From the NCBI GenBank assembly GCA_025362395.1, contig JANYGK010000101.1:1-64000 (forward strand): DNA of 64,000 nucleotides, in the 5' to 3' direction. The first letter of the stretch is position 1, and the number at the start of each line of letters is the position of its first letter. This document shows positions 28,595-37,935 of this stretch, piece by piece. The DNA is from Bacteroidota bacterium (GTDB taxonomy: Bacteria; Bacteroidota; Bacteroidia; B-17B0; Aurantibacillaceae). A program made the translations under genes and the position numbers. The notes under the pieces are model-generated. The model was not told where the DNA came from and did no database searches. It saw only the letters and a list, made by a program, of their open reading frames with translations.

Positions 28595-29191
28595 TTGAAT
28601 TACTTAGCTCATAGTTTTTTATCGTTTCAAAAACCCGATATTATTGTAGGGAATTTTATGGCTGATTCAATGCATGGTAATCATTTTGACGGTTTACCGG
28701 CCGGGATTATAAAGGGGATAAGATTACACCGTAAAATAGATTCTTTTACTGATACTCATCTTGTCTATTTATCAAGCAAACACCGCTTCCGCCAAGAGTT
28801 TGACAAATACAGCGGTGTATTAATGGACATTATTTACGACCATTTTTTGGCTAAAAATTTTGAAAGGTATTCTTCTGTTTCCTTGCAGGATTATGCAAAT
28901 GGTGTTTATAAAATATTAAAAAACAATTTTGATGTTTTACCCGAAAATGCTAAACATTTTTATGGTTACATGACTGAAAGAAATATTCTTTACCATTATT
29001 CATCCCTTGAAGGAATAGAAACTGTTTTAACCCATTTAAGCCACCGCATCAAACATCGTTACGAATTACAATCAGCGATTCGTACCCTTAAAAACGAATA
29101 TGCCGACATTGAAGAAGAATTTTTCGCATTCTTTAATGACCTCTTAAATTTTTGTAAAATTCAACCCGAAATTACGAACATTCAGTTGTAA
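28595..29191 (+). CDS. acpH: Acyl carrier protein phosphodiesterase
   Basis: The 198-residue protein begins at a TTG with MNYLAHSFLSF, the near-invariant opening of the AcpH/DUF479 family. DIIVGNFMADSMHG, GIRLHRKIDSFTDTH and MDIIYDHFLAKNFERY carry the metal-binding histidines and aspartates of an HD-like fold. The family removes the phosphopantetheine arm from acyl carrier protein. No better ATG exists upstream. Confidence 0.9.
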   Translation: MNYLAHSFLSFQKPDIIVGNFMADSMHGNHFDGLPAGIIKGIRLHRKIDSFTDTHLVYLSSKHRFRQEFDKYSGVLMDIIYDHFLAKNFERYSSVSLQDYANGVYKILKNNFDVLPENAKHFYGYMTERNILYHYSSLEGIETVLTHLSHRIKHRYELQSAIRTLKNEYADIEEEFFAFFNDLLNFCKIQPEITNIQL

Positions 29192-29266
29192 TTAACTTTA
29201 AATTCAATCCATTTTAAAAATTGATTGAATTTAAGAACGGTATAATTAATCCTGTTTTATTGCGTG

Positions 29267-29282
29267 TAAATTTGTAAATTTG
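29267..29282 (+). promoter_or_regulatory. Tandem TAAATTTG boxes before the ferredoxin reductase gene
   Basis: TAAATTTG occurs twice in direct succession (29267-29274 and 29275-29282), about 20 bases before the start codon. Either could be a Bacteroidota -7 box; the -33 TTG is not well conserved for either. Confidence 0.4.
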
Positions 29283-29301
29283 CCAAAATTTTATTGATAG
29301 A

Positions 29302-30312
29302 ATGATTAAAACAGATTTAGCGATTATCGGTGCCGGTCCTGTTGGTCTATTTGCCGTTTTTGAGGCAGGTTTACTTAAAATGCGCTGTCATTTAATTGAC
29401 TATTTACCGCAGGCAGGAGGGCAATTATCTGAAATATATCCTAAAAAACCGATTTACGATATACCGGGCTATCCTACAGTATTGGCGCAGGAATTAGTTG
29501 ATAATTTAATAAAACAAGCAGAGCCGTTTCATCCGGGATATACTTTTGGTGAACGTATAGAAACCCTTGAAAAGCGCGGTGAAGCCGACTTTTTATTGAT
29601 TACCAATATGGGAACCGAGGTGCATGCTAAAGTAATTGTTATTGCGGGAGGTTTAGGCTGTTTTGAGCCTCGTAAGCCTGAAATGGAAGGTCTGGCTAAT
29701 TTTGAGAATGGAAAAGGCGTGAACTACATGATCTTAGATCCTGAAAAATACCGCGGACAACGTATGGTAATTGCAGGGGGAGGCGACAGTGCGTTAGACT
29801 GGGCTATATTTTTGAGCGACATCTGTTCCGAATTAACATTGGTACACCGAAGCGAATCGTTTAGGGGGGCGCCCGACAGCGTAAACAAAGTGATGAAGCT
29901 GGCCGAGGAAGGAAGGATCAAGTTATTATTAAATACAAATTTAACGAGTGTTGACGGAAACGGAAAATTAGAATCTGTTGCCATGATCAATTCTAAAACA
30001 CAGGAAAAATCAGCTATTGCCACCGATCATTTAATTCCCTTATTCGGCTTAAGTCCTAAATTAGGTCCTATCGAAAAATGGAATTTGAATATTGATAAAA
30101 ATGCCATTGAAGTAAATACGGATGATTATTCCACTAACATACCCGGTGTTTACGCTATTGGTGATATTAATACTTATAAAAATAAATTAAAGCTCATTCT
30201 TTGCGGTTTCCACGAAGCAGCGTTAATGAGTCACAGCGCTTATAAATACATGAACCCCGGTGTTAAATATACCATGAAGTATACAACAGTAAACGGGGTT
30301 AACGAGTTTTAA
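29302..30312 (+). CDS. Ferredoxin/flavodoxin-NADP reductase (thioredoxin-reductase-like)
   Basis: The 336-residue flavoprotein has two nucleotide-binding loops: AIIGAGPVGLFAVFEAG for FAD at the start and MVIAGGGDSALDWAIFL for NADPH. It ends with the FAD-binding GVYAIGDINTYKNKLKLILCGFHEAALMSH. The redox CxxC of thioredoxin reductase is absent (the second loop continues SALDW), so it fits the thioredoxin-reductase-like ferredoxin reductases. The ferredoxin gene follows 92 bases on, which supports that role. Confidence 0.9.
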   Translation: MIKTDLAIIGAGPVGLFAVFEAGLLKMRCHLIDYLPQAGGQLSEIYPKKPIYDIPGYPTVLAQELVDNLIKQAEPFHPGYTFGERIETLEKRGEADFLLITNMGTEVHAKVIVIAGGLGCFEPRKPEMEGLANFENGKGVNYMILDPEKYRGQRMVIAGGGDSALDWAIFLSDICSELTLVHRSESFRGAPDSVNKVMKLAEEGRIKLLLNTNLTSVDGNGKLESVAMINSKTQEKSAIATDHLIPLFGLSPKLGPIEKWNLNIDKNAIEVNTDDYSTNIPGVYAIGDINTYKNKLKLILCGFHEAALMSHSAYKYMNPGVKYTMKYTTVNGVNEF

Positions 30313-30363
30313 CAGGATCATGCTGAACAGTATTGAAACACACAAAATATAATTTCCAAAAAG

Positions 30364-30391
30364 ATCCCTTTAATTACAAAGGGATTTTTTA
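30364..30391 (+). terminator. Intrinsic terminator after the ferredoxin reductase gene
   Basis: ATCCCTTT (30364-30371) pairs with AAAGGGAT (30378-30385), followed by T's. It lies between reductase and ferredoxin, so the ferredoxin start is the ATG at 30405, not the earlier in-frame ATG at 30333. Confidence 0.8.
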
Positions 30392-30404
30392 TTTTTGTAT
30401 TGCT

Positions 30405-30731
30405 ATGATAGATATAAAAGTAAACGTACAAAACCAAGATAATACTATAACAACCCTGGAAGCCCCAACAGATATGGGCTTGAGCCTCATGGAATTTTTA
30501 AAAGGCTGCGAGTATGATATTTTAGCTACCTGCGGCGGTATGGCACTATGCGCTACCTGCCATGTAAGTGTGATTGAAGGATTTGAACATTTACCTGAAA
30601 TAACAGACGATGAATATGCCATGTTGGATACCTTACCCAATATTACAAATACATCACGCTTAGCTTGCCAGTTAAAGCTAAACCCGGGTATGGATAATCT
30701 AACGGTAAAAATAATGGGCGACGGAAATTAG
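30405..30731 (+). CDS. [2Fe-2S] ferredoxin (adrenodoxin type)
   Basis: The protein has 108 residues from ATG 30405; a longer frame from 30333 would run through the preceding terminator. The iron-sulfur ligands are in CGGMALCATC (C-x5-C-x2-C) and the late RLACQL, the adrenodoxin/ISC ferredoxin pattern. It probably accepts electrons from the reductase encoded just upstream. It is cytoplasmic. The exact partner enzyme is unknown. Confidence 0.9.
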   Translation: MIDIKVNVQNQDNTITTLEAPTDMGLSLMEFLKGCEYDILATCGGMALCATCHVSVIEGFEHLPEITDDEYAMLDTLPNITNTSRLACQLKLNPGMDNLTVKIMGDGN

Positions 30732-30821
30732 TAGTACTGTCCTAATATATAAATCTATCACGCTGAACTCGTTTCAGCATCTAAACATTTAAACCCTAAA
30801 TCAATCCTATAAAGCTTGCTC

Positions 30822-31736
30822 TTACAAATCTCTCATTAAAGCTTTATATAATTCTATCATGCCTTCTATGTCTTTTTTGTGAACCTTTTCATCGGGCGTA
30901 TGTACAAATTGTTCGGCTGCTCCTACAAAGCACCAGTCCCAAACATTTTCAGCCATTTGTAATTCTTTAGCATCGCTTCCACCCGATCCTTCAACTTCTA
31001 ATTGGTGGGGTAATTTATGTTTTTGTGCAATAGCAATAATTTTATTGATGTAGCTGCGACGCGGTATTAAACTGTCGCGTAAGCTGATAACAGGTCCCTT
31101 TGAAGGAAATACACCATCGGAAATCCAGGAAATATCAGAGATTAACGCTTGTGATACATTATAATTTTCGGCAATGTATTTTTGTAAATAAGAAACGCTG
31201 CCTCCGCCATGTTCTTCCCACGTACTAAAAACAATAATACCGTCCTTTAATGTTTCCGCTACTTTTAAAACGTTATAACACCCCAAGCGGTTATCCATAT
31301 AACAACATTGCACAAACTCTTTATCTTCTCTCCAGTTGGGTTTAAACACCAATTCAGTTCCCGTCTCAAAATTACGTTTAGCTTTATATTCCATGGCATC
31401 ACCCACTATATTTAAAGTGGCTTCGCATTTGCCTTTACTGTCACTGCCAACTAAATGATAACCTTTTTCTAAACGCGGGCCCCCAATTTTAACTAATTGC
31501 TTGCCGTAACGTACCGTAAAGCCAATACTGTCTGTGTGTGCAAAAATAGCAGTACGCGGCTTACCGAATACCAACATAATATTATCCTGAAAACCTTTGC
31601 CGTGGATCACCTTTGGCTTATGTTTCCAATTTTTTTGTTCCTCTTTTATATAGTTTAATAAAAAATTTTTCATGCCCACTTCGTTTCCGCTTGGAGCGTG
31701 AATAGCGCACATGGTTTTTAAAAGAGATAAGTCCAT
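30822..31736 (-). CDS. M42-like zinc aminopeptidase
   Basis: The 304-residue protein has the two-metal site of M42/M20-type peptidases: AIFAHTDSIGF (His, Asp), CYMDNRLGCYNVL (bridging Asp), FSTWEEHGGGS (catalytic Glu pair), LISDIS (Asp) and FVHTPDEKVHKKDI (His). It is somewhat shorter than typical M42 enzymes (about 340-360), mainly in the lid domain, but no catalytic residue is missing. It is cytoplasmic and stands alone. Confidence 0.87.
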   Translation of the reverse strand: MDLSLLKTMCAIHAPSGNEVGMKNFLLNYIKEEQKNWKHKPKVIHGKGFQDNIMLVFGKPRTAIFAHTDSIGFTVRYGKQLVKIGGPRLEKGYHLVGSDSKGKCEATLNIVGDAMEYKAKRNFETGTELVFKPNWREDKEFVQCCYMDNRLGCYNVLKVAETLKDGIIVFSTWEEHGGGSVSYLQKYIAENYNVSQALISDISWISDGVFPSKGPVISLRDSLIPRRSYINKIIAIAQKHKLPHQLEVEGSGGSDAKELQMAENVWDWCFVGAAEQFVHTPDEKVHKKDIEGMIELYKALMRDL

Positions 31737-31817
31737 TGAATTATAAATTAAGTTTTAAATATAGTATTTCTTAATTACACGAAACACGCTTTTGTCGACT
31801 TTGTGATTTAATCTATA

Positions 31818-31849
31818 TTGTGGGTGTTATAACTTAAACTGTATCTTTG
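31818..31849 (+). promoter_or_regulatory. Promoter of the DEAD-box helicase gene
   Basis: TTG at 31818-31820, a 21-base spacer, and TATCTTTG at 31842-31849 fit the Bacteroidota promoter pattern 22 bases before the start codon. Confidence 0.5.
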
Positions 31850-31871
31850 ATATTTAAATAATATACCATTC

Positions 31872-33014
31872 ATGCCTTTTTCAAAACTTGGATTAACAGA
31901 CGCTTTATTAAAAGCTTTAGCGGAACAAAAATACACGCAGCCCTACCCTATTCAACAAGAAGCTATTCCCGCCATATTGGCGGGGAAAGATATTTTAGGA
32001 ATAGCGCAAACCGGCTCGGGTAAAACGGCAAGCTTTGTATTACCTATACTACAACAATTTCAAACGCAGGGCTTTTCTAAAAACAGGCATGTAAAAGCCT
32101 TGGTAGTTGTTCCTACAAGAGAGCTGGCCGTACAGGTAAATGAGGTATTTACTACATTGAGCGCACATTTAACGAACAAAATAAAAACACTGGCCGTGTA
32201 TGGCGGGGTTTCTATTAATCCGCAAATGATAGACCTGCAAGGGGTTGATATTTTAGTGGCGACTCCCGGCCGTTTACTGGAATTGGTTTCTAATAACGCG
32301 GTATCCTTATCTGCCGTTAAAGTGTTGGTACTGGATGAAGCCGATAAAATGCTGAACCTGGGTTTTGAAGAAGAGATGACTAAGTTATTTTCGTTACTTC
32401 CAAAAAAACGCCAAAACCTTTTGTTTTCTGCTACTTTGAGCGACGACCTTAATAACATAAATAAAAGTTTATTGCGAAATCCTTTGGTGGTAAAAGTTGA
32501 GGAAGAAACAAAAAATTTAGACCTGATTAAACAATTCGGGTATTTAATTTCGGAAGAAAAGAAAGGCCCGTTGCTTCGCTATATTCTTAAAAGTCAAAAA
32601 ATAAAACAGGTCTTAATATTTACATCGTCTGTACACAGAGCTGATGCCGTGGCTTTAAAATTAAACCAAAACGGCATTGATGCGTTTGCCATACACAGTA
32701 AAAAAAGCCAGGAAGGAAGAACAGAAGCGTTAAATTTCTTTAAAAAAGGAATGGTAAAAGTATTGGTAGCAACCGATTTAATGGCTCGCGGTATTGACAT
32801 TAAATTTCTACCTTATGTTATTAATTACGAATTACCTCGGTCCCCTAAAGATTATATTCATCGCATCGGAAGAACCGGTAGAGCAGAAGCCTCCGGTGAA
32901 GCTATATCCTTAATCAGTCCTGAAGAAGAACATCACTTTAAAGTGATTCAGAAAAAAATGGGTAAACATGTGACGATGATTGATGGGAATGCGATAAATG
33001 TAAAAGGGTTTTAA
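31872..33014 (+). CDS. DEAD-box RNA helicase (RhlE-like)
   Basis: The 380-residue protein contains the complete helicase motifs in order: Q motif QPYPIQQEAI, motif I AQTGSGKT, Ia PTRELAVQ, II DEADKML, III SATL, V ARGIDI and VI HRIGRTGRA. There is almost no C-terminal extension, so it is a minimal helicase core. It is likely involved in RNA unwinding for ribosome assembly or mRNA decay. RhlE-like assignment rests on overall appearance only. Confidence 0.92.
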   Translation: MPFSKLGLTDALLKALAEQKYTQPYPIQQEAIPAILAGKDILGIAQTGSGKTASFVLPILQQFQTQGFSKNRHVKALVVVPTRELAVQVNEVFTTLSAHLTNKIKTLAVYGGVSINPQMIDLQGVDILVATPGRLLELVSNNAVSLSAVKVLVLDEADKMLNLGFEEEMTKLFSLLPKKRQNLLFSATLSDDLNNINKSLLRNPLVVKVEEETKNLDLIKQFGYLISEEKKGPLLRYILKSQKIKQVLIFTSSVHRADAVALKLNQNGIDAFAIHSKKSQEGRTEALNFFKKGMVKVLVATDLMARGIDIKFLPYVINYELPRSPKDYIHRIGRTGRAEASGEAISLISPEEEHHFKVIQKKMGKHVTMIDGNAINVKGF

Positions 33015-33224
33015 GGAAACATACTCTGTCCTGCGGGCATTCCTTAAAAGAGAAATGATATAACTTAACTCTTATATTTAATTTTCTATTTACGTTTTAC
33101 TCATTCCGTCTTTTGAACACGGTGCCTGAAAAACGGGAGATGTTGTGATAGAAAGCAGTTGACGCTGATAAGTATAATTAAAAATATTAATTTATTGCCC
33201 TAAGTAACCTGCACAACTACCTAA

Positions 33225-33250
33225 GGAGGGCCAACATGCAATTTATATAA
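33225..33250 (+). promoter_or_regulatory. Strong Shine-Dalgarno and four-codon leader ORF before the PP2C gene
   Basis: AAGGAGG lies five bases before an ATG at 33236 that opens a four-codon frame (MQFI) ending in TAA at 33248-33250. The TAA overlaps the PP2C ATG by one base. A Shine-Dalgarno this strong is unusual in this window. It suggests coupled translation of the phosphatase. Confidence 0.6.
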
Positions 33251-34662
33251 TGGAAAAAACAAAACTATATTTAAGCAGTCTTTTCCTGAGTAATAACTTA
33301 GAAGTAACCGATAAAAGAAAAGAGCTGTTTGAAATTTTTGCTAATGATGAACACAACAAAGAATTAGTAAAAATAATTCTTGAAAATCAAAAAACGATGG
33401 TAACAGATTGGAAAATAAAAAACAGGATTGAAGATATTAAACAACAATCGTTTATGATTCCTAACGGAACCGTTGGTAAAACCTATATGGCAACTATTGA
33501 TATTGAAAAGAACAACTGGACCGACCTTTCCTATTTTCAATTAGAAGGGTTGGAAAACGTTGGCGGTATTGAGTTTAATAAAGACACTAACACCATTTCA
33601 GGAAACCCGAAACAAAGCGGTGAATTTAAGATCCGTTTAAAATACAGGCTTAATGAAGAAAATGAGGCCTCTGAATTACATGAAAAAATAATTTCGCTCA
33701 TCATTAATCCTGACCCAAAATCATTATGGAAAACACTGGCAAGTAATAAGGACGATGAATTTTGGAAAGAAGATGATACAACTGCCTTCGGTAAAATTGG
33801 AAATAAACACATCGTTGTTGCTTCCAAGCGCGGAAGAAGTCACGCCAACGTTGGTTCTTTCAGAGATGATGATTTTGCCTTTTGTAATTTAGAAAACTCA
33901 GGCTGGGGTATAGTCGTTGTTTCCGACGGTGCAGGCAGCGCTAAAATAAGCAGGCAGGGATCTAAGCTGGCCTGCCAATATATTATTGATTATTTTAATG
34001 AGGCGCTTTCAAAAGAACAAACATCAGTGCTCGATTCTCTTATTAAAAATAATCAAACAGAGCCTAGCGATGCGATTAAAAAAGAATTAAGCGTATTTAT
34101 CTACAATTTAATCGGCAATGGAGCTAAAAAAGTACACGATCAATTATCTGATTTCGCAGTAGCACATAAGTATACCATAAACGATTTAAACAGCACTTTT
34201 ATATTTACACTGTTTAAACAATTTAATTTTGGAACGGCTGTACTTACCTTTGGTGTCGGCGATTGCCCTATTGCCATTATCCCGAATGATTTTTTGGAAG
34301 TTAAATTAATGAATTGGCTTGATGTTGGTGAGTTTGGCGGTGGCACACGCTTTATAACAACTATAGAAATATTTGTATCTCCTAAATTTGCAAGTCGTAT
34401 TAACTTTAAAGTAGTGCCCGATTTTAAATTTATGTTTTTAATGACAGACGGAATTTACGATCCTAAATTTGTAGTAGAAGCTAATTTAGAAAAAGTAGAA
34501 AAATGGAAAGAATTTGTAGATGATCTGAACGGTAACAATGATGCAGATATTAAAGTGGAACTAAATCCAAACAATAAAAATATAGAACAACAGCTTTCAG
34601 ACTGGATGGACTTTTGGAGCCCCGGTAATCATGATGACAGAACATTAGCGATCATTTTTTAA
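33250..34662 (+). CDS. PP2C-type protein phosphatase of a Ter-like signalling module
   Basis: The 470-residue protein has an N-terminal helical part, then a beta-sandwich segment (residues about 80-160, ISGNPKQSGEFKIRLKY, resembling a putative-Ig domain). A PP2C domain follows with its metal-binding motifs: RSHANVGSFRDDDFA, VVVSDGAGSAK, FGVGDCPIAI, FLMTDGIYD and HDDRTLAIIF. All key aspartates appear present. The kinase gene follows 10 bases later and TerC after that, the arrangement seen in Ter-linked phosphosignalling modules. Confidence 0.87.
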   Translation: MEKTKLYLSSLFLSNNLEVTDKRKELFEIFANDEHNKELVKIILENQKTMVTDWKIKNRIEDIKQQSFMIPNGTVGKTYMATIDIEKNNWTDLSYFQLEGLENVGGIEFNKDTNTISGNPKQSGEFKIRLKYRLNEENEASELHEKIISLIINPDPKSLWKTLASNKDDEFWKEDDTTAFGKIGNKHIVVASKRGRSHANVGSFRDDDFAFCNLENSGWGIVVVSDGAGSAKISRQGSKLACQYIIDYFNEALSKEQTSVLDSLIKNNQTEPSDAIKKELSVFIYNLIGNGAKKVHDQLSDFAVAHKYTINDLNSTFIFTLFKQFNFGTAVLTFGVGDCPIAIIPNDFLEVKLMNWLDVGEFGGGTRFITTIEIFVSPKFASRINFKVVPDFKFMFLMTDGIYDPKFVVEANLEKVEKWKEFVDDLNGNNDADIKVELNPNNKNIEQQLSDWMDFWSPGNHDDRTLAIIF

Positions 34663-34672
34663 ACTAACTTAA

Positions 34673-36181
34673 ATGAGCACCATAACAGTTAAATCTATTA
34701 TCGATCCCGGAAAAACTTATCAATACATTGATAACGGTGAACCCATGCGCGGTGGGATGAAAGATGTGTATTTCAGCCCGGACAGATCATACGTTGTTGC
34801 TTTATTCAGAGACCCGCAGGACTTTAATTCGAAAGAACGCTTAAAAAAAATAGCAACCACTTACAGGGAAGCATTTTACAATAAAGAAGGTGGAGAATAT
34901 TACAAAACCTTATTTTGCTGGCCAACCGATGTTATTGAAAAAGGAAAACAGATCGGGATCATTGTTCCTACTTACGATAAAAAATTTCTGTTTCAAAAAG
35001 GATATGCTACAAGCGATTTAATAAAAGGAAAAGAAAAAGAAGGTAAATGGTTCGCCTCTCCAAAATTCAGAAATAAACAATTTACATTGCGCTTAGATGA
35101 ATCGGAGTTGGGTAATTGGCTCAGCTATTTCCAGATCTGCGTAAACATTGCACGGGGCGTAAAACGCATGCACGCTGCCGGTTTAGCTCATTCTGACCTT
35201 TCTTATAAAAATATTTTAATTGATCCGGTGACACGATCGGCTAACATTATTGATATTGACGGTCTGGTGGTTCCCGGTATTTTTCCTCCGGATGTGATTG
35301 GCACCGCGGATTTTATTGCACCCGAAGTATTAGCCACCAAGCATCTGAAAAAAGAAGATCCTAATCGCAAGCTGCCCAGTCGTGTTACAGATTTACACGC
35401 GCTTGCTGTTTTAATTTATATGTTCCTGTTATACAGGCATCCTTTAAAAGGCGGTAAAGTGCATGATTTAGATACAGAAAAAGATGATTTGTTATCGATG
35501 GGCGAGAAAGCATTGTTCATTGAACACCCTACCAATGCCATGAACAGGCCAAAGCTTAACCAGGTAAATCCTAAAGAATTACCATGGGCCGATATTAATA
35601 AATTACCTTATACTATTACAGGTCCTTACTTAACCGAATTGTTTAACCGGGCATTTATTAACGGTTTACATACGCCTATGAACAGACCGACAGCCGACCA
35701 ATGGGAACAGGCTTTATTAAAGACTACTGATTTAATGCAACCCTGTTCCAATAAAAAATGTGAACAAAAATGGTATGTATTTAATAACAGTACGCGTCCT
35801 GTATGCCCGTTTTGCGGGACTCCGCATATTGGCACTTTACCGGTTTTAGACTTATATTCTCAATTTACAACGGGTGTTTGGAAACCGGTTAATCATCGCT
35901 TAATGGTGTATCATGATCAGTATTTATTCAGGTGGCATGTAAACGGACAAGTGATCAGGAACGAGAAACTAAGCGATGCACAAAAAATACCGGTTGGTTA
36001 TTTTAAATTAGTGGGTGATAAATGGATGCTGATAAACCAAACACTCACAAGCCTTAAAGATTTAACAAACGATATAGCAGTTGCTCCCGGTTCCTCCGTT
36101 GAACTAACCGACGGAAAAAAATTATTATTGTCTGCCGAAGAAGGCGGACGTGTAGTAGTTATAACATTAGCTAACAAATAA
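34673..36181 (+). CDS. Serine/threonine kinase-like protein with C-terminal zinc ribbon
   Basis: The 502-residue protein has a protein-kinase fold: RGGMKDVYFSPD in the N-lobe, MHAAGLAHSDLSYKNILI (catalytic loop) and NIIDIDGLVVPG (DFG equivalent IDG). FIAPEVLA is the APE equivalent. After the kinase a four-cysteine ribbon (CSNKKC...CPFC) and a beta-rich tail follow. This is the kinase partner found with PP2C proteins in Ter modules. The N-lobe glycine loop is atypical, as is common in this group. Confidence 0.85.
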   Translation: MSTITVKSIIDPGKTYQYIDNGEPMRGGMKDVYFSPDRSYVVALFRDPQDFNSKERLKKIATTYREAFYNKEGGEYYKTLFCWPTDVIEKGKQIGIIVPTYDKKFLFQKGYATSDLIKGKEKEGKWFASPKFRNKQFTLRLDESELGNWLSYFQICVNIARGVKRMHAAGLAHSDLSYKNILIDPVTRSANIIDIDGLVVPGIFPPDVIGTADFIAPEVLATKHLKKEDPNRKLPSRVTDLHALAVLIYMFLLYRHPLKGGKVHDLDTEKDDLLSMGEKALFIEHPTNAMNRPKLNQVNPKELPWADINKLPYTITGPYLTELFNRAFINGLHTPMNRPTADQWEQALLKTTDLMQPCSNKKCEQKWYVFNNSTRPVCPFCGTPHIGTLPVLDLYSQFTTGVWKPVNHRLMVYHDQYLFRWHVNGQVIRNEKLSDAQKIPVGYFKLVGDKWMLINQTLTSLKDLTNDIAVAPGSSVELTDGKKLLLSAEEGGRVVVITLANK

Positions 36182-36246
36182 GTCATTCTTTTTTGTTCCG
36201 TTAATAATTAAAATAAAAACTATATTTATACCGAAAATTTAAAATT

Positions 36247-37014
36247 ATGAGTATCTACGACAACATTCAAGACATTATTAATAACCCCTTGGTATCAGGC
36301 GGAATCATTTTAAACCTGATCGTTATTGAAAGTTTATTATCCGTTGATAATGCTGCCGTATTGGCTACTATGGTAATGGACCTGCCCGCTGAACAAAGAA
36401 AAAAAGCGTTGCGTTACGGTATTTTTGGAGCCTATTTATTTAGAGGTTTAGCCTTATTATTTGCCGCGTTCTTGGTAAAATTTTGGTTTTTAAAACCCAT
36501 TGGCGGCTTATATTTATTGTACTTAGTATGGGATTGGTGGAAAGGAAAACAAACAGCAGATAAAGAGGATGACTTTGTAGATAAAAAAGCAAATTGGCTA
36601 TACCGCTCTACAGTAGGGGCTTTCGGAAACTTTTGGGCAACAGTGGCCTTGGTTGAATTAATGGATATGGCTTTTTCAATTGATAATGTTTTTGCCGTTG
36701 TTGCTTTTACCGACAATATAATATTAGTTTGGGTAGGTGTATTTATAGGCATATTAGCTATGAGATTTGTAGCGCAAGGCTTTGTAGCATTAATGGAACG
36801 CATACCTGCTCTTGAAACTGCGGCCTTTGTTGTAATTGCTGTATTAGGTATAAAACTTATCCTTTCGTTATCCGAACACTTTATGCCCGAATCGGCGTTT
36901 AGTAAATTTTTAGGAAGCCCTGTTGCAGATTGGGGAACATCGATTCTGACAGTGCTTATTTTCCTGATTCCTATAATTATAGGTTCTTTAAATAATAAAA
37001 AATCTGCTGAATAA
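36247..37014 (+). CDS. TerC-family integral membrane protein
   Basis: The 255-residue protein has about seven membrane segments and the TerC signature pair: VIESLLSVDNAAVLATMV near the N-terminus and VELMDMAFSIDNVFAVVAF in the middle, whose acidic residues probably bind metal. TerC proteins work in tellurite resistance and in metal (manganese) homeostasis of the cell envelope. It follows the kinase gene by 65 bases and completes a PP2C-kinase-TerC set. No TerD or TerY-like vWA gene is nearby. Confidence 0.92.
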   Translation: MSIYDNIQDIINNPLVSGGIILNLIVIESLLSVDNAAVLATMVMDLPAEQRKKALRYGIFGAYLFRGLALLFAAFLVKFWFLKPIGGLYLLYLVWDWWKGKQTADKEDDFVDKKANWLYRSTVGAFGNFWATVALVELMDMAFSIDNVFAVVAFTDNIILVWVGVFIGILAMRFVAQGFVALMERIPALETAAFVVIAVLGIKLILSLSEHFMPESAFSKFLGSPVADWGTSILTVLIFLIPIIIGSLNNKKSAE

Positions 37015-37121
37015 AAGGGTATAACTACCGGTTATAAGTAAAATAACGCCGGTTATAACCAATACATTGCCGGATGTAAGTTTAATTTTTTTTTGGACGT
37101 AATATATATTAATTTAGCTGT

Positions 37122-37844
37122 ATGCTAAAAACATATACTCTCATTATTGTATTGGCTTTAAATGTTGTGTTTGCAGGCATTATTTCGGCACAAACAAAAC
37201 CGACCGTAAAAAAACCTGTACCCGCCGCTAAAACACTTACAGTAGCACCGGCACCTGATAAATTAAGACTAACGCCCTGGAGCATCAAAGCAGGGGCTAA
37301 TCTTAGTGTAGTGTACTTGGCACGTAATGTAAAAGACAATAGTAATACACCCGGTATTTGTGGCGGCTTAAACTATGAGGTAAATGATTTCATAAGAATA
37401 TCTACACTTATTACACACTTCAGCCCTTTAAATATTGAACCTACCTGGTTAAATGTAAGGGCTAATTCATTTGAAATGAATTTTGAAACAGTAGCGCGTT
37501 TTCCTAATGGTAAAACATTACTGTATCCTTTTGCAGGATTAAGTTATAATACATACGACGGTTATTTTACCGGACAATCAGATTATTTAAATCTTAAAGA
37601 ATATTATAAGGTTAATTCAGTTATAAAAAACAGGTGGCTTGGCGTAAATTTCGGGATAGGCTTTGAACATAATTTTGGAATGATAGGGGTTTTTCTAGAC
37701 TACAGGATGAGGGTGGGCAAACAGGAAAAAGGTATCAATATTATGGATGTATGCTACACAGGCGGTATAAAAGTAAGACTACCTCACATAAAGATTTCAA
37801 AAAAGCCATTGTTTAATACACACAACCGCTATCACGTAGGTTAA
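37122..37844 (+). CDS. Predicted outer-membrane barrel protein
   Basis: The 240-residue protein has a signal peptide (ending IISAQ), a proline- and lysine-rich linker (residues 25-48), and then alternating amphipathic strands with glycine-aromatic turns (WSIKAGANLSVVYLA, FAGLSYNTYDGYFTG, VNFGIGFEHNFG). This suggests a small barrel of eight or so strands. I cannot name the family. It lies alone between terC and the DUF4421 gene. Confidence 0.7.
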   Translation: MLKTYTLIIVLALNVVFAGIISAQTKPTVKKPVPAAKTLTVAPAPDKLRLTPWSIKAGANLSVVYLARNVKDNSNTPGICGGLNYEVNDFIRISTLITHFSPLNIEPTWLNVRANSFEMNFETVARFPNGKTLLYPFAGLSYNTYDGYFTGQSDYLNLKEYYKVNSVIKNRWLGVNFGIGFEHNFGMIGVFLDYRMRVGKQEKGINIMDVCYTGGIKVRLPHIKISKKPLFNTHNRYHVG

Positions 37845-37935
37845 ATCCTATGATCGTGCATCTGATCTATTGGCATCAAAATTTGTAATATCAGCATATA
37901 TCTCCCGGCAGGAAATAAATAATTGATTGATTTAC

